From: JAUIAI01 sp963732405
Lineage (GTDB): Bacteria; Pseudomonadota; Gammaproteobacteria; Burkholderiales; Burkholderiaceae_E
Reading direction: 5' to 3'
NCBI GenBank assembly: GCA_963732405.1
Contig: CAVSZG010000001.1
Coordinates: 1 to 64,000 of the forward strand
Length of the DNA: 64,000 bases
Part shown: one piece after another, positions 53,505 to 62,775 of the stretch
How the letters are laid out: each line of letters starts with the position of its first letter
Numbering within the stretch: position 1 is the first letter of the stretch
Position numbers and translations under genes: made by a program
Notes under the pieces: generated by a model
What the model saw: only the letters and a program-made list of their open reading frames with translations
Database searches by the model: none
Told to the model about the DNA's origin: nothing

Positions 53505-53763
53505 CTGGTGTGTGGTACTGTCACTGCACGGTGTCTCCTTCAGACGCAGCCGCTTGTGCGCGGTGCGCGCGGGCCAAACGCTATTCGGTCATCGGTCACT
53601 ATCCGGGAAAAAAAGCGCCGCCCCGCTCGCCAGACCTGGACGCGAAATCGACGCCAGAACTTCGTGGGAAACAACAGATGCCGTCAAATAACGCCGACCG
53701 CTACCTGGCGCCAGACATTGCACAAGCCGCCATCCGGCTGCGCACCGCCTCTGGGCTGCTGAC

Positions 53764-54348
53764 ATGATCCACCGCTTCGACTCCACCACGCTACCGTCCT
53801 CGCCTTGGAAAAACGGTGGCGGAACCACACGAGAACTCGTTTGTCAGCCACGCGGAGCGGGAATGTACCGCTTTGACTGGCGCGTCAGCATTGCCACGAT
53901 CGATCAGGCAGGACCCTTCTCCGCCTTTCCCGGTATCGACCGGGTGATCGTGTTGCTGGACGGGGACGGCATGCACTTGCAGGCCAATGGCATTGACCAC
54001 TGCCTGGAGACACCTGGACAGTTGTATGCGTTTCCTGGTGACCTCGCTCTGGATTGTCGCCTGCTGGGCGGACAGTCCACCGATTTCAACGTGATGAGCC
54101 GGCGCGGTCGGTACCGGGCCGATGTGCATTGGGTCAATGCAGCGTGCCGGATTCCCGCTTCGGCTCAGGGCTTGTTGCTGGCCGTGCGGGGATCCTGGCA
54201 TTTGCAGTCCGACGGACAGGAGGATCAGTGTGTTGCTGGCCACGGCTTGTGGTGGGATACGGTCGCCAGCTGGCAGTCAACCCCGCTTGACACCCATGCC
54301 CAACTGGTCTGGGTTGGCATACACGATGTTGAGGCAAAAGATGAATGA
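53764..54348 (+). CDS. HutD/Ves-family cupin protein
   Basis: 194 aa. FDSTTLPSSPWKNGGGTTRELVCQP is the HutD hallmark; WRVSIATIDQAGPFSAFPGIDRVIVLLDGDGMHL and the PLDTHAQLVWVGIH end follow. Implicated in histidine-degradation regulation in other bacteria; no hut genes are nearby here. Single gene, start ATG immediately after a TGCTG-rich leader. Confidence 0.88.
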   Translation: MIHRFDSTTLPSSPWKNGGGTTRELVCQPRGAGMYRFDWRVSIATIDQAGPFSAFPGIDRVIVLLDGDGMHLQANGIDHCLETPGQLYAFPGDLALDCRLLGGQSTDFNVMSRRGRYRADVHWVNAACRIPASAQGLLLAVRGSWHLQSDGQEDQCVAGHGLWWDTVASWQSTPLDTHAQLVWVGIHDVEAKDE

Positions 54349-54499
54349 CCGGCTGTTACTCGCCACGCTCCCTGCACCCGCCACTGACAAAGCAGCGCCC
54401 CTGAACACCCCCACGAACAACGGTGCGGTCACCAGTGCCGTAGGCATCTGGCACAACCTGAATTTGGCGGATGGCCTTGACCGAGCTCGACCGCCTCGG

Positions 54500-55037
54500 T
54501 CAGAAAAGGAGAGAACTGACCGATCTCAGATCGGAACTTGAGTCGTCGAGAAGCACTGGCTTCAACACCATGAATGATCGGATCTGCCGCACGCCGGGCA
54601 GGTGCAGCAGTTGCTCCGCGTGCAGCCGATTGAAGCCATTGCTGTCGCGCGTGCGCACGAGCATGAAGTAATCGAATTCGCCAGTGACCACGTGGCACTC
54701 CATGCACCCCGACACCTTGACGGCGGCTTTCTCGAAGTCGGCAAAAGAATCGGGCGTGGAGCGGTCGAGCACCACACCGATCATCACCAGCATGCCAGCG
54801 TCGAGCGCGCTCGGCTCCAGCAAGGCGACGATCCCCTTGATCAGGCCCAGTTGCTTGAGGCGCTCAACCCGGCGAAGGGTGGCCGGCGCACTGAGGTTGA
54901 CCTTGCTGGCCAGCGCCACATTGGACACCGAGGCGTCTTGCTGCAACAAGCGAAGGATGGCCTTGTCAATGCGGTCGATGTCGACTGCCGGTGCGCCCGC
55001 CAATGATCGCTTTTTTTCGAATTTTTGTTGCGCTCAT
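54500..55037 (-). CDS. acdR: AcdR: Lrp/AsnC-type regulator of ACC deaminase, copy 1 (5' frameshift)
   Basis: Lrp-fold: DIDRIDKAILRLLQQDASVSNVALASKVNLSAPATLRRVERLKQLGLI (HTH), then the RAM domain with GCMECHVVTGEFDYFMLVRT and GVRQIRSFMVLK. Copy 2 starts at an ATG (SAIKVR) that has a counterpart here at 55037, but a T7 run at 55011-55017 has one extra base, so the frame breaks. A TTG at 55003 (AGAPAVDI) could serve instead. Divergent from acdS, which it is known to activate in related bacteria. Confidence 0.88.
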
Positions 55038-56197
55038 AATTGATCTATTAGTCTTTAAATTCTCCATACTACAAAACTGCAATTTTTCAGCCAATTTTTA
55101 ACGCAATACTCGCAACCCTGTAAAAAGCCAGTTTCTCTAGCATGGAAGGGCGTCCCCCACCACCACCCATGGAGATCCGCATGAATCTCGACAAATTCCC
55201 CCGCTACCCGCTCACCTTCGGCCCTTCGCCCATCCAGCCGCTCAAACGCCTGAGCGCCCACCTCGGCGGCAAGGTTGAGCTGTACGCCAAACGGGAAGAC
55301 TGCAACAGTGGCCTTGCCTTCGGCGGCAACAAGACGCGCAAGCTTGAATACCTCATCCCCGAGGCCATCGACGGTGGCTTCGACACCCTGGTGTCCATCG
55401 GCGGCATCCAGTCGAACCAGACCCGGCAGGTTGCCGCGGTTGCCGCCCATCTGGGCATGAAATGCGTGCTCGTACAGGAAAACTGGGTCAACTACTCGGA
55501 CGCGGTGTACGACCGTGTTGGCAACATCGAGATGTCGCGCATCATGGGCGCAGACGTTCGCCTGGACGCAGCCGGGTTCGACATCGGCATCCGCCCCAGT
55601 TGGGAGAAGGCCATGGATGACGTACGGCAGGCCGGTGGCAAACCCTTTCCGATTCCGGCTGGCTGCTCCGAGCATCCGCTGGGTGGCATCGGCTTCGTCG
55701 CCTTCGCTGAAGAAGTGCGTGCACATGAAGCCAAATCCGGCTTCAAGTTCGACTACATCGTGGTCTGCTCCGTCACGGGCAGCACACAGGCTGGTATGGT
55801 CGTCGGCTTTGCCGCTGACGGCCGCGCCGACCGGGTGATCGGCATCGACGCGTCGGCCAAACCCGAGCAAACCCGGGCACAGATTCTGCGCATCGCGCAG
55901 CACACGGCGAAGCTGGTCGAACTGGGGCGCGAGATCACCGAAAAAGATGTGGTGCTCGACACCCGGTTCGGTGGGCCTGAATACGGCCTGCCCAACGCTG
56001 GCACGCTGGAGGCGATTCGGCTGTGCGCCCAACAGGAAGGCATGCTCACGGATCCGGTCTACGAAGGCAAGTCCATGCACGGCATGATCGAGATGGTGCG
56101 CCAGGGCGAGTTCCCCAAGGGCTCCAAGGTGCTCTACGCCCACCTGGGTGGTGTGCCCGCGCTCAACGCGTACAGCTTCATCTTCCGCAACGGCTGA
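54540..56197. repeat. acdR-acdS module, copy 1
   Basis: Recurs at 58060-59783 with the same gene order and divergent promoter region. The acdS leader of copy 2 contains about 65 extra bases. Confidence 0.9.
55181..56197 (+). CDS. acdS: 1-aminocyclopropane-1-carboxylate deaminase, copy 1
   Basis: 338 aa PLP enzyme converting ACC, the plant ethylene precursor, to alpha-ketobutyrate and ammonia. GGNKTRKLEYLIPEA carries the PLP Lys (about residue 51), SIGGIQSNQTRQVAAVAAHLG the Ser and substrate loop, and SVTGSTQAGMVVG the phosphate site. DPVYEGKSMHGM (Glu) and HLGGVPALNAY (Leu) distinguish it from D-cysteine desulfhydrase. Start at 55181 after GGAG. Copy 2 differs by 10 residues. Confidence 0.95.
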   Translation: MNLDKFPRYPLTFGPSPIQPLKRLSAHLGGKVELYAKREDCNSGLAFGGNKTRKLEYLIPEAIDGGFDTLVSIGGIQSNQTRQVAAVAAHLGMKCVLVQENWVNYSDAVYDRVGNIEMSRIMGADVRLDAAGFDIGIRPSWEKAMDDVRQAGGKPFPIPAGCSEHPLGGIGFVAFAEEVRAHEAKSGFKFDYIVVCSVTGSTQAGMVVGFAADGRADRVIGIDASAKPEQTRAQILRIAQHTAKLVELGREITEKDVVLDTRFGGPEYGLPNAGTLEAIRLCAQQEGMLTDPVYEGKSMHGMIEMVRQGEFPKGSKVLYAHLGGVPALNAYSFIFRNG

Positions 56198-56404
56198 GCG
56201 CGCGCGTCGAGTCATGGCACTCCAAAACCATCCAGGCTCATCCGCGCCGGCCGACGCGCAGGACCCCGAAGCACTGCGCAAGTGGTGCGAGTCACTCGAC
56301 AGCTCATCTGGCGGCGGTATCAGCCCACGTTCGTCGATTGAATGCTGCATGCGCAGCTCGAGGGCAAGACCTCGCCTCAGACCGACAATCGAACGAACCC
56401 GCTC
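56198..56404. other. Short spacer after acdS copy 1
   Basis: No gene seen; about 100 bases immediately after the stop resemble the 3' flank of acdS copy 2. Confidence 0.4.
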
Positions 56405-56575
56405 TCATTCGACGGCGATCGTGCGCAGCGTGCGCGACAGGTTTCCCGGTGAGCGCCCGGTCAGGGCCGCCAGCTCATGCAATGAGGTGGGCTGGGCGCC
56501 GGCAATCTGGGCGAGAAGCGCACGATTCCGGTTGGCCAGCACCTTGGCAAAGCTTTCGGGCGAGCGTGTGGATCG
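56405..56575 (-). pseudogene. COG4190-type HTH regulator, C-terminal fragment
   Basis: SPESFAKVLANRNRALLAQI, then HELAALTGRSPGNLSRTLRTIAVE and a stop. This matches the winged-helix core of HVO_A0114/COG4190 regulators, often antitoxin-like. The N-terminus is missing and the usual ERYGLV extension is cut short. Confidence 0.5.
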
Positions 56576-56600
56576 TCAGGCATCACCTACGGCGCTGCAC

Positions 56601-56981
56601 CTACTGCATGGAGTTCAGTCCGAACACGTTGCCCTCAGTATCCATGCATAGAGCTACCCAACCGAATTGACCTATGGAAAACTTGGGTCGCAGAAGTTTG
56701 CCGCCAGCCGCCACTACGCGGGCCTGTTCCTCGGCGCAGTCATTCACGCTGAAGTAGATCATGGTGCCGCCAGATCCTGGTCGACCATGGGGCGATTTGA
56801 CCAGTGCGCCAGCCGCGCCGTAAGCGCTCATGTTCGCGGGGAATCCACGCATGTCGGTCTCACCGGTCGGATCTCCGATTGGCTCCAGTCGATGCGGCAA
56901 GACGGCCTCGTAGAAGGCCGCGGCGCGGCCCATATCGTCCACATACACATCGAACCAGCCAATTGCGTTCGGCTTATCCAT
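56601..56981 (-). CDS. VOC-family (glyoxalase-fold) protein
   Basis: 126 aa from the ATG at 56981, eight bases after a GGAG-type site. IGWFDVYVDDMGRAAAFYEAVLPHRLEPI, GGTMIYFSVNDCAEEQARVVAAGGKLLRPK and GQFGWVALCMDTEGNVFGLNSMQ form the paired beta-alpha-beta-beta-beta units. Metal ligands typical of lyases are not all evident. It overlaps no gene; the AraC regulator starts upstream on the same strand. Confidence 0.85.
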   Translation of the reverse strand: MDKPNAIGWFDVYVDDMGRAAAFYEAVLPHRLEPIGDPTGETDMRGFPANMSAYGAAGALVKSPHGRPGSGGTMIYFSVNDCAEEQARVVAAGGKLLRPKFSIGQFGWVALCMDTEGNVFGLNSMQ

Positions 56982-57048
56982 TGCAAGCTCCTTCAGAGCA
57001 GGTAAAGCCGTGAGCTTATCGGTGCCGCTCGGGGCTGTCTTGTATGGA

Positions 57049-57810
57049 TCAGACAGGAAAGCGTTTTCGGTATTGGCCCGGGGTATAGCCGGTGGCTTGC
57101 CGGAAGGCATGGGTGAAGTGAGCTTGGTCGGAGTACAGATCGAGATAATGCTTACGGAACGACTGCTGCAGGCGCAGAACCTTGATCAGATCATGCGGCG
57201 AAAAGCCCGTGGTTCGCTGGAGCGTGCGCTGCAGCTGTCGAGTGGACAGCCCGACCAACGCAGCCATGTCGGCGACCGACCGGATGGCATCAAGATTCGA
57301 CAGAATGAGCGCGGTGATCGCGTTCGCGCGAGCGTGACCATGGGTCATGCACCACCGTGTCTGCTCGGCCAATATGGGCACCATGTCCACGAGTTCGAGA
57401 CCCACGAGTCGTCGGCACGTTTGCACAAGCGGCAACCTACCCCGGTATGGCGTTCCGACATAACTGTCCAGGATCTCGGACCGGTCTCCCTGCCACACGC
57501 CGGGATAGAACTGAACCCCGGCGTAGTGGAATGACTTTCCAAGGTTGAGCGTCGTCGCCTGGGTATGCAGCGCCGTGATACCGGCGATTGAGGGGTCGAC
57601 GAGGTTGAACAAGAGATTCACGCACGCATCGGGCAGCGCGTGATAGAGAAAGTCATCCGGTAGCGTGGCCAGTGTGCGCAGTTCCCAGAAGCAGTGGACC
57701 ACTTCGGACAGATCGTCGGTCGGCGGCGACTCGGCGTAGCGCACAGCCGATCCTGTATTCGAAAAACCGTCAGTGGCAGGGGAATACATCGGTAGTCGGT
57801 TCGGTGTCAT
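57049..57810 (-). CDS. AraC-family transcriptional regulator
   Basis: 253 aa. The N-terminal DUF6597-like part has PPTDDLSEVVHCFWELRT, LPDACVNLLFNLVDP and HYAGVQFYPGVW. The C-terminal AraC double HTH is SVADMAALVGLSTRQLQRTLQRTTGFSPHDLIKVLRLQQSF and ATGYTPGQYRKRF. It is upstream of the VOC gene on the same strand and may control it. Both lie between the two acd copies. Confidence 0.9.
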   Translation of the reverse strand: MTPNRLPMYSPATDGFSNTGSAVRYAESPPTDDLSEVVHCFWELRTLATLPDDFLYHALPDACVNLLFNLVDPSIAGITALHTQATTLNLGKSFHYAGVQFYPGVWQGDRSEILDSYVGTPYRGRLPLVQTCRRLVGLELVDMVPILAEQTRWCMTHGHARANAITALILSNLDAIRSVADMAALVGLSTRQLQRTLQRTTGFSPHDLIKVLRLQQSFRKHYLDLYSDQAHFTHAFRQATGYTPGQYRKRFPV

Positions 57811-58048
57811 CGGGCTGTTGAAATCGGATCCGGCACAGTCCGTCGGTTTCGCGGCCTGAGGCCTGAGTCATTTGTCCGTTGCAATGCCAAATTGTCCAGC
57901 ATCTCACCAATACTCCCATGAAGGTATGCCTGCGCGTCATCCAACGACAGACACATCGACGTCAATGACAGGCCAGCGAATTTTTGTCACTCCCGCATCC
58001 CGACTGACGATCATCCTTTCCGCCTGAAGAGACAGGATCTGGCCGGTC
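57811..58048. other. Spacer between AraC gene and acdR copy 2
   Basis: No gene recognised in 238 bases. The right boundary of similarity to acd copy 1 lies near 58050. Confidence 0.4.
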
Positions 58049-58558
58049 TCAGATTGGAATTTGAGTCGTCGAGAGCACTTGCTTCAACACCATAAATGAT
58101 CGGATCTGCCGCACGCCGGGCAGGTGCAGCAACTGCTCCGCGTGCAATCGATTGAAGCCATTGCTGTCGCGCGTGCGCACAAGCATGAAGTAATCGAATT
58201 CGCCAGTGACCACGTGGCACTCCATGCACCCCGACACCTTGACGGCGGCCTTCTCGAAGTCGGCAAATGAATCGGGCGTGGAGCGATCGAGCACCACACC
58301 GATCATCACCAGCATGCCAACGTCGAGCGCGCTCGGCTCCAGCAAGGCGACGATCCCCTTGATCAGGCCCAGTTGCTTGAGGCGCTCAACCCGGCGCAGG
58401 GTGGCCGGTGCACTGAGGTTGACCTTGCCGGCCAGCGCCACATTGGAGACCGACGCGTCTTTCTGCAACAAGCGAAGGATGGTCTTGTCGATGCGGTCGA
58501 TTTCGACCGCCGTGGGGCCTGCCATTGATCGCCTGTTTCGAACTTTTATTGCGCTCAT
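58049..58558 (-). CDS. acdR: AcdR: Lrp/AsnC-type regulator of ACC deaminase, copy 2
   Basis: 169 aa from the ATG at 58558 (SAIKVRNRRSMAGPTAVEID). HTH: RIDKTILRLLQKDASVSNVALAGKVNLSAPATLRRVERLKQLG. The RAM domain is as in copy 1. The C-terminus differs (VLKQVLSTTQIPI) because of a one-base change in the last codons. Intact 5' end, unlike copy 1. Divergent from acdS copy 2. Confidence 0.93.
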   Translation of the reverse strand: MSAIKVRNRRSMAGPTAVEIDRIDKTILRLLQKDASVSNVALAGKVNLSAPATLRRVERLKQLGLIKGIVALLEPSALDVGMLVMIGVVLDRSTPDSFADFEKAAVKVSGCMECHVVTGEFDYFMLVRTRDSNGFNRLHAEQLLHLPGVRQIRSFMVLKQVLSTTQIPI

Positions 58559-59783
58559 GATTGATTTTTTAGGTTTTTGATTCTCCACATTATAAAACCA
58601 CACCTTTTTAAGTCGATTTCGCCGTGATACTCGCAACCCTGTAAAAGGCCGATTTCTCTAGCATGGGAGGGCGTTCAACCCGACTGAAGAAGCCTCTCCT
58701 TACCCTCGGTCTTCGCCACCAATGTCGCCTGGACACCGTCCGCCACCACCACCCATGGAGATCCGCATGAATCTCGACAAATTCCCCCGCTACCCGCTCA
58801 CCTTCGGCCCTTCGCCCATCCAGCCGCTCAAACGCCTGAGCGCCCACCTCGGCGGCAAGGTTGAGCTGTACGCCAAACGGGAAGACTGCAACAGTGGCCT
58901 TGCCTTCGGCGGCAACAAGACGCGCAAGCTTGAATACCTCATCCCCGAGGCCATCAAAGGCGGCTACGACACCCTGGTGTCCATCGGCGGCATCCAGTCG
59001 AACCAGACCCGGCAGGTTGCCGCGGTTGCCGCCCATCTGGGCATGAAATGCGTGCTCGTACAGGAAAACTGGGTCAACTACTCGGACGCGGTGTACGACC
59101 GCGTTGGCAACATCGAGATGTCGCGCATCATGGGCGCAGACGTTCGCCTGGACGCAGCCGGGTTCGACATCGGCATCCGCCCCAGTTGGGAGAAGGCCAT
59201 GGATGACGTACGGCAGGCTGGCGGCAAACCCTTTCCGATCCCGGCTGGCTGCTCCGAGCATCTGTTGGGTGGTATCGGCTTCGTCGTTTTCGCTGAAGAA
59301 GTGCGCGCATACGAAGCCGAACTCGGCTTCAAGTTCGACTACATCGTGGTCTGCTCCGTCACGGGCAGCACACAGGCTGGTATGGTCGTCGGCTTTGCCG
59401 CCGACGGCCGCGCCGACCGGGTGATCGGCATCGACGCCTCGGCCAAGCCCGAGCAAACCCGCGCACAGATTCTGCGTATCGCGCAGAACACTGCGAAGCT
59501 GGTTGAATTGGGGCGCGAGATCACCGAAAAAGATGTGGTGCTCGACACCCGGTTCGGTGGGCCTGAATACGGCCTGCCCAACGCTGGCACGCTGGAGGCG
59601 ATTCGGCTGTGCGCTAGACAGGAGGGCATGCTCACGGATCCGGTCTACGAAGGCAAGTCCATGCACGGCATGATCGAGATGGTGCGCCAGGGCGAGTTCC
59701 CCAAGGGCTCCAAGGTACTTTACGCCCACCTGGGTGGTGTGCCCGCGCTCAGCGCTTACAGCTTCATCTTCCGTAATGGCTGA
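58060..59783. repeat. acdR-acdS module, copy 2
   Basis: Direct repeat of 54540-56197. The spacing between homologous starts is about 3.6 kb, with the VOC and AraC genes in between. Confidence 0.9.
58767..59783 (+). CDS. acdS: 1-aminocyclopropane-1-carboxylate deaminase, copy 2
   Basis: 338 aa. GGNKTRKLEYLIPEAIKGGY (PLP Lys), SIGGIQSNQTRQVAAVAA, DPVYEGKSMHGM and HLGGVPALSAY retain the AcdS-defining residues. Ten differences from copy 1, mostly in residues 160-185 (SEHLLGGIGFVVFAEE, RAYEAELGF). The leader is about 65 bases longer than in copy 1. Confidence 0.95.
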   Translation: MNLDKFPRYPLTFGPSPIQPLKRLSAHLGGKVELYAKREDCNSGLAFGGNKTRKLEYLIPEAIKGGYDTLVSIGGIQSNQTRQVAAVAAHLGMKCVLVQENWVNYSDAVYDRVGNIEMSRIMGADVRLDAAGFDIGIRPSWEKAMDDVRQAGGKPFPIPAGCSEHLLGGIGFVVFAEEVRAYEAELGFKFDYIVVCSVTGSTQAGMVVGFAADGRADRVIGIDASAKPEQTRAQILRIAQNTAKLVELGREITEKDVVLDTRFGGPEYGLPNAGTLEAIRLCARQEGMLTDPVYEGKSMHGMIEMVRQGEFPKGSKVLYAHLGGVPALSAYSFIFRNG

Positions 59784-59960
59784 ACGCGCGCATCGAGTCA
59801 TGGACCTCCAGAACCATTCGGGCTAGTCCGCGCCAGCCGATGAGAAGGACTCCGGGGCACTGCTCGAGTGGTGCGATCATGGGCGATCCGCTCAAGACAG
59901 CCGCGCTCCTTGAACGCGCTCACCGCACCGCCGCCGACGTCTGGAGCGTGACCCGCTGCG

Positions 59961-60131
59961 TCAAACTGCTTCGCCCTGGCGGGTGTTTTTCTGCCGGCGG
60001 CAGGCGTCGGAGCAATACTTGACCTCATCCCAGTTTCTGGCCCAGGCCTTGCGCCAGCTCATGGTCCGGCCACAGACCACGCAAGGTTTGCTGGGCAGGT
60101 GAGCTTTGTTGCCTTTGAAGTCTTTTTGCAC
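59961..60131 (-). CDS. DUF2256 small zinc-ribbon-like protein
   Basis: 56 aa from a GTG at 60131. HLPSKPCVVCGRTMSWRKAWARNWDEVKYCSDACRR is the DUF2256 signature with C-x2-C and C-x3-C pairs. Function unknown; often associated with cryptochrome-photolyase neighbourhoods elsewhere. No partner is visible here. Confidence 0.85.
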   Translation of the reverse strand: MQKDFKGNKAHLPSKPCVVCGRTMSWRKAWARNWDEVKYCSDACRRQKNTRQGEAV

Positions 60132-60468
60132 TTCGCAGTTTTACCGCATTTACCAAGTACGAGTGCGGTCTGGGGTTTCGTTCGCGGTCACCTCGGTGGG
60201 AGCGGGTGCACTGCGCGCAGCTCACCTCGGGAATCGGTGGGCCAGAATGCCGCACGGTGAGTAGACCTCAATTTCGGGACGATGGCCGGCGTCATGCACC
60301 CACGCGCCATCGGGCAACCGGGCGGAGCGATATGGTTATCATGGCCTGAATCCAGGGACGACACAGGTCGAATCAGTGATCGGTTGGCGCAATAGGCCGA
60401 CAAACCTGCCGATCATGACCTGCCCTGTGCAGTCCCACCCGCCGATCTGGCCAAACGGAGATCCGAAC
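60132..60468. other. Intergenic stretch before the SDR gene
   Basis: 337 bases with short ORFs only. Nothing recognised beyond a plausible ribosome site (CGGAG) before 60469. Confidence 0.35.
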
Positions 60469-61173
60469 ATGAGCGATTCAAAAGTTGCCATCATCACGGC
60501 CGGCGGGTCAGGCATGGGCGCCGCCGCCGCCAAAAAACTGGCAGCAGATGGCTACAAGGTGTCGGTCTTGTCCTCGTCGGGCAAAGGCGAAGCGCTGGCC
60601 AGGGAACTTGGCGGCTTTGGCGTCACTGGCTCCAACCAGTCGCCGGATGATCTGAAGCGCCTGGTCGACGGCACCGTTGACAAATGGGGCCGCATCGATG
60701 TGCTGGTCAACAGCGCCGGTCACGGCCCGCGCGCTGCCATTCTCGACATTACGGACGAGCAATGGCACATCGGAATGGAGGTCTATCTCTTGAATGTCAT
60801 TCGCCCGGTCCGGCTGGTAACGCCCATCATGCAGGCACAGAAATCCGGCTCCATCGTCAACATCTCCACGGCCTGGGTGTATGAGCCGGCGCCAATGTTT
60901 CCGACCTCGGCCACCTTCCGCGCCGGTTTGCTGGCCTTCACCAAAATCTTTGCCGACACGTATGCGGCCGACAATGTGCGCATGAACAATGTGCTGCCCG
61001 GTTGGATCGATTCGCTACCCGCCACCGAGGAGCGGCGCTCCGCCGTGCCGATGGGTCGCTATGGCACGTCGGAGGAAATTGCCAATGTCGTGGCCTTTCT
61101 GGCGTCCGCCCAGTCTTCCTACATGACAGGCCAGAACCTGACGGTGGATGGCGGCCTGATGCGGGGGATTTGA
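60469..61173 (+). CDS. Short-chain dehydrogenase/reductase lacking the YxxxK motif
   Basis: 234 aa Rossmann SDR: VAIITAGGSGMGAAAAKKLA (TGxxxGxG-type), DVLVNSAGHGP (NNAG equivalent), NISTAWVYEPAPMF, then PTSATFRAGLLAFTKIFA, where YSASKAAL is expected. The catalytic Tyr and Lys are replaced (Thr/Ser and Phe/Arg by spacing). The C-terminus PMGRYGTSEEIANVVAFLAS, YMTGQNLTVDGGL is typical. It may bind NAD without classical catalysis. Start at 60469 with MSDSK. Confidence 0.88.
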   Translation: MSDSKVAIITAGGSGMGAAAAKKLAADGYKVSVLSSSGKGEALARELGGFGVTGSNQSPDDLKRLVDGTVDKWGRIDVLVNSAGHGPRAAILDITDEQWHIGMEVYLLNVIRPVRLVTPIMQAQKSGSIVNISTAWVYEPAPMFPTSATFRAGLLAFTKIFADTYAADNVRMNNVLPGWIDSLPATEERRSAVPMGRYGTSEEIANVVAFLASAQSSYMTGQNLTVDGGLMRGI

Positions 61174-61315
61174 GCCTGCGTCTGAGGGCAATGCCCGTCC
61201 TCGCACCGATGGCCAGCCGATGCTGCGCTTCGGAGATGCGCACCACAGCGTCGCCTCTCCGAGATCCCCTCCCTGTTCGCACGCGTCAGGGCCGAATCTA
61301 CTCAAAATCCCGGAT

Positions 61316-62500
61316 TCACGATCCGGTGGATGGCGTCCCAAGCATCCGTGTACCCACATCGCGCCAGTTCGCGGCTTCAATCCCATCGGACCAATGTCGC
61401 GCCTCGCCGTCAAAGACGAGGATCTTGCGCGACAGCGGTTTGACTGTCGAATCGAAACGCGCGAGGGAATCCTTGAATCGCTGATGCAGGGTCGAGGCGG
61501 ATTTTGCCTCGATAGCCGAGAGTTCCGGGCCATCGCGAAAGAGCAGGTCGATCTCGAGCCCGTGGTTGTCCCGGTAGAAGTAAAGTTCCGGGGATTCACC
61601 TTGGTTCACGCGGGCTTTGAGTGCCTCGACAATGACGAGATTCTCGAACAGGCTTCCGATCAAGGGATCGCGTCTAACCTGTGCAGGCTCACGCAGGCCG
61701 AGCAGCCAGACGAGCAAGCCCGGTTCGGTGAAGTAGTATTTCGGCGTCTTGATCGCTCGCTTGCCGAAATTCTCGAAATACGGCGGCAGGCGAAACACCA
61801 CGAATGACGCTTCCAGGACGGAGAGCCATTCCTTGATCGTCTTGCCGTCAACGCCAACGTCGTTGCCAAGCGACTGAAAATTGATGAGCTGACCGACTCG
61901 TCCGGCCAGCAGCTTCATGAACTTCTCGAACAGTGCGGCATCCTTGAGCCGGATCAGTTGTCGAACGTCGCGCTCGACATAGGTCCGATAGTAGTTGGCA
62001 TAGGCGACGGAGGGTCGCTGCTTGCTGTCATGGATCCGTGGCAGGAAACCATGCAACAGATAGTCGATGAAGCTGTTGAAGCGGATGCCGGCAGCGGCCA
62101 GCTCGCCAATCGTCAACGGGTAGAGCGTCAGCAGAGCACTTCGTCCCGCCAGCGACTGTGCCACGGCAGCGCGCAGTTCGAGTTGGTGCGAACCGGTCAG
62201 AACGTATCGACCGTTACCGCCTTGCTCGTCAACGATGGCCTGGATGTAACTGAGCAAGGTCGGTACGCGCTGGATCTCGTCGAGAATGACCGGTGCAGGA
62301 TGTTCGACGAGAAAAGCGCGCGGATCTTCCTGAGCAAATTCGCGCACATCGGGCAGCTCGAGGTTGACATAGCCATGGCCGGGCAATTTCTCGCGGACCA
62401 GGGTGGTCTTGCCCGCCTGCCGCGGTCCTAGAACCGCGACAACCGGATATTCCTCAACCAGCAGGGCGAGCTCCGCCGAAAGATCACGTTCGATCATCAT
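61316..62500 (-). CDS. AAA ATPase with DUF4143 domain
   Basis: 394 aa from the ATG at 62500. Walker A AVLGPRQAGKTTLV, Walker B PVILDEIQRVP, sensor LTGSHQLEL. The DUF4143 region has YRTYVERDVRQLIRLKD and GRVGQLINFQSLGNDVGVDGKTIKEWLSVLEASFVVFRLPPY. The PD-(D/E)xK-like end has FYRDNHGLEIDLLF and AIEAKSA. Role unknown; such proteins are frequent near mobile and TA loci. The upstream in-frame extension overlaps the vapC remnant and is rejected. Confidence 0.9.
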   Translation of the reverse strand: MMIERDLSAELALLVEEYPVVAVLGPRQAGKTTLVREKLPGHGYVNLELPDVREFAQEDPRAFLVEHPAPVILDEIQRVPTLLSYIQAIVDEQGGNGRYVLTGSHQLELRAAVAQSLAGRSALLTLYPLTIGELAAAGIRFNSFIDYLLHGFLPRIHDSKQRPSVAYANYYRTYVERDVRQLIRLKDAALFEKFMKLLAGRVGQLINFQSLGNDVGVDGKTIKEWLSVLEASFVVFRLPPYFENFGKRAIKTPKYYFTEPGLLVWLLGLREPAQVRRDPLIGSLFENLVIVEALKARVNQGESPELYFYRDNHGLEIDLLFRDGPELSAIEAKSASTLHQRFKDSLARFDSTVKPLSRKILVFDGEARHWSDGIEAANWRDVGTRMLGTPSTGS

Positions 62501-62775
62501 GAATTGCTTGTACAAATCCGGAGTTGAACTCCGATATTGTACGATACCGGCTCGTTGGTGGAAAGCGGCCAGATCGACCGGCGGGCAGCCTGAGACATGA
62601 TTCTGACGCAGCCGTTCTGGGTGATCGGACACGAGGCCCACCCATGGTCGATAGGTTCACGAAGCCACGAAACTGCCAGATGGTGATGGGAATGAGCGCG
62701 GTCCAACATCGCGATCAGGACGTTGACATCGAACAGGGCGCGTACCGCGGCGGACCTAGTACCCGCCTTCGTCGC
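62497..62775 (-). pseudogene. vapC: VapC PIN-domain toxin remnant
   Basis: VRALFDVNVLIAMLDRAHSHHHLAVSWL, then GWASCPITQNGCVRIMSQ is the N-terminal 55 residues of the VapC family. The usual start codon position reads GTA rather than ATG/GTG, and after SQAARR the sequence diverges, losing the C-terminal acidic residues. Probably inactive. Confidence 0.75.
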
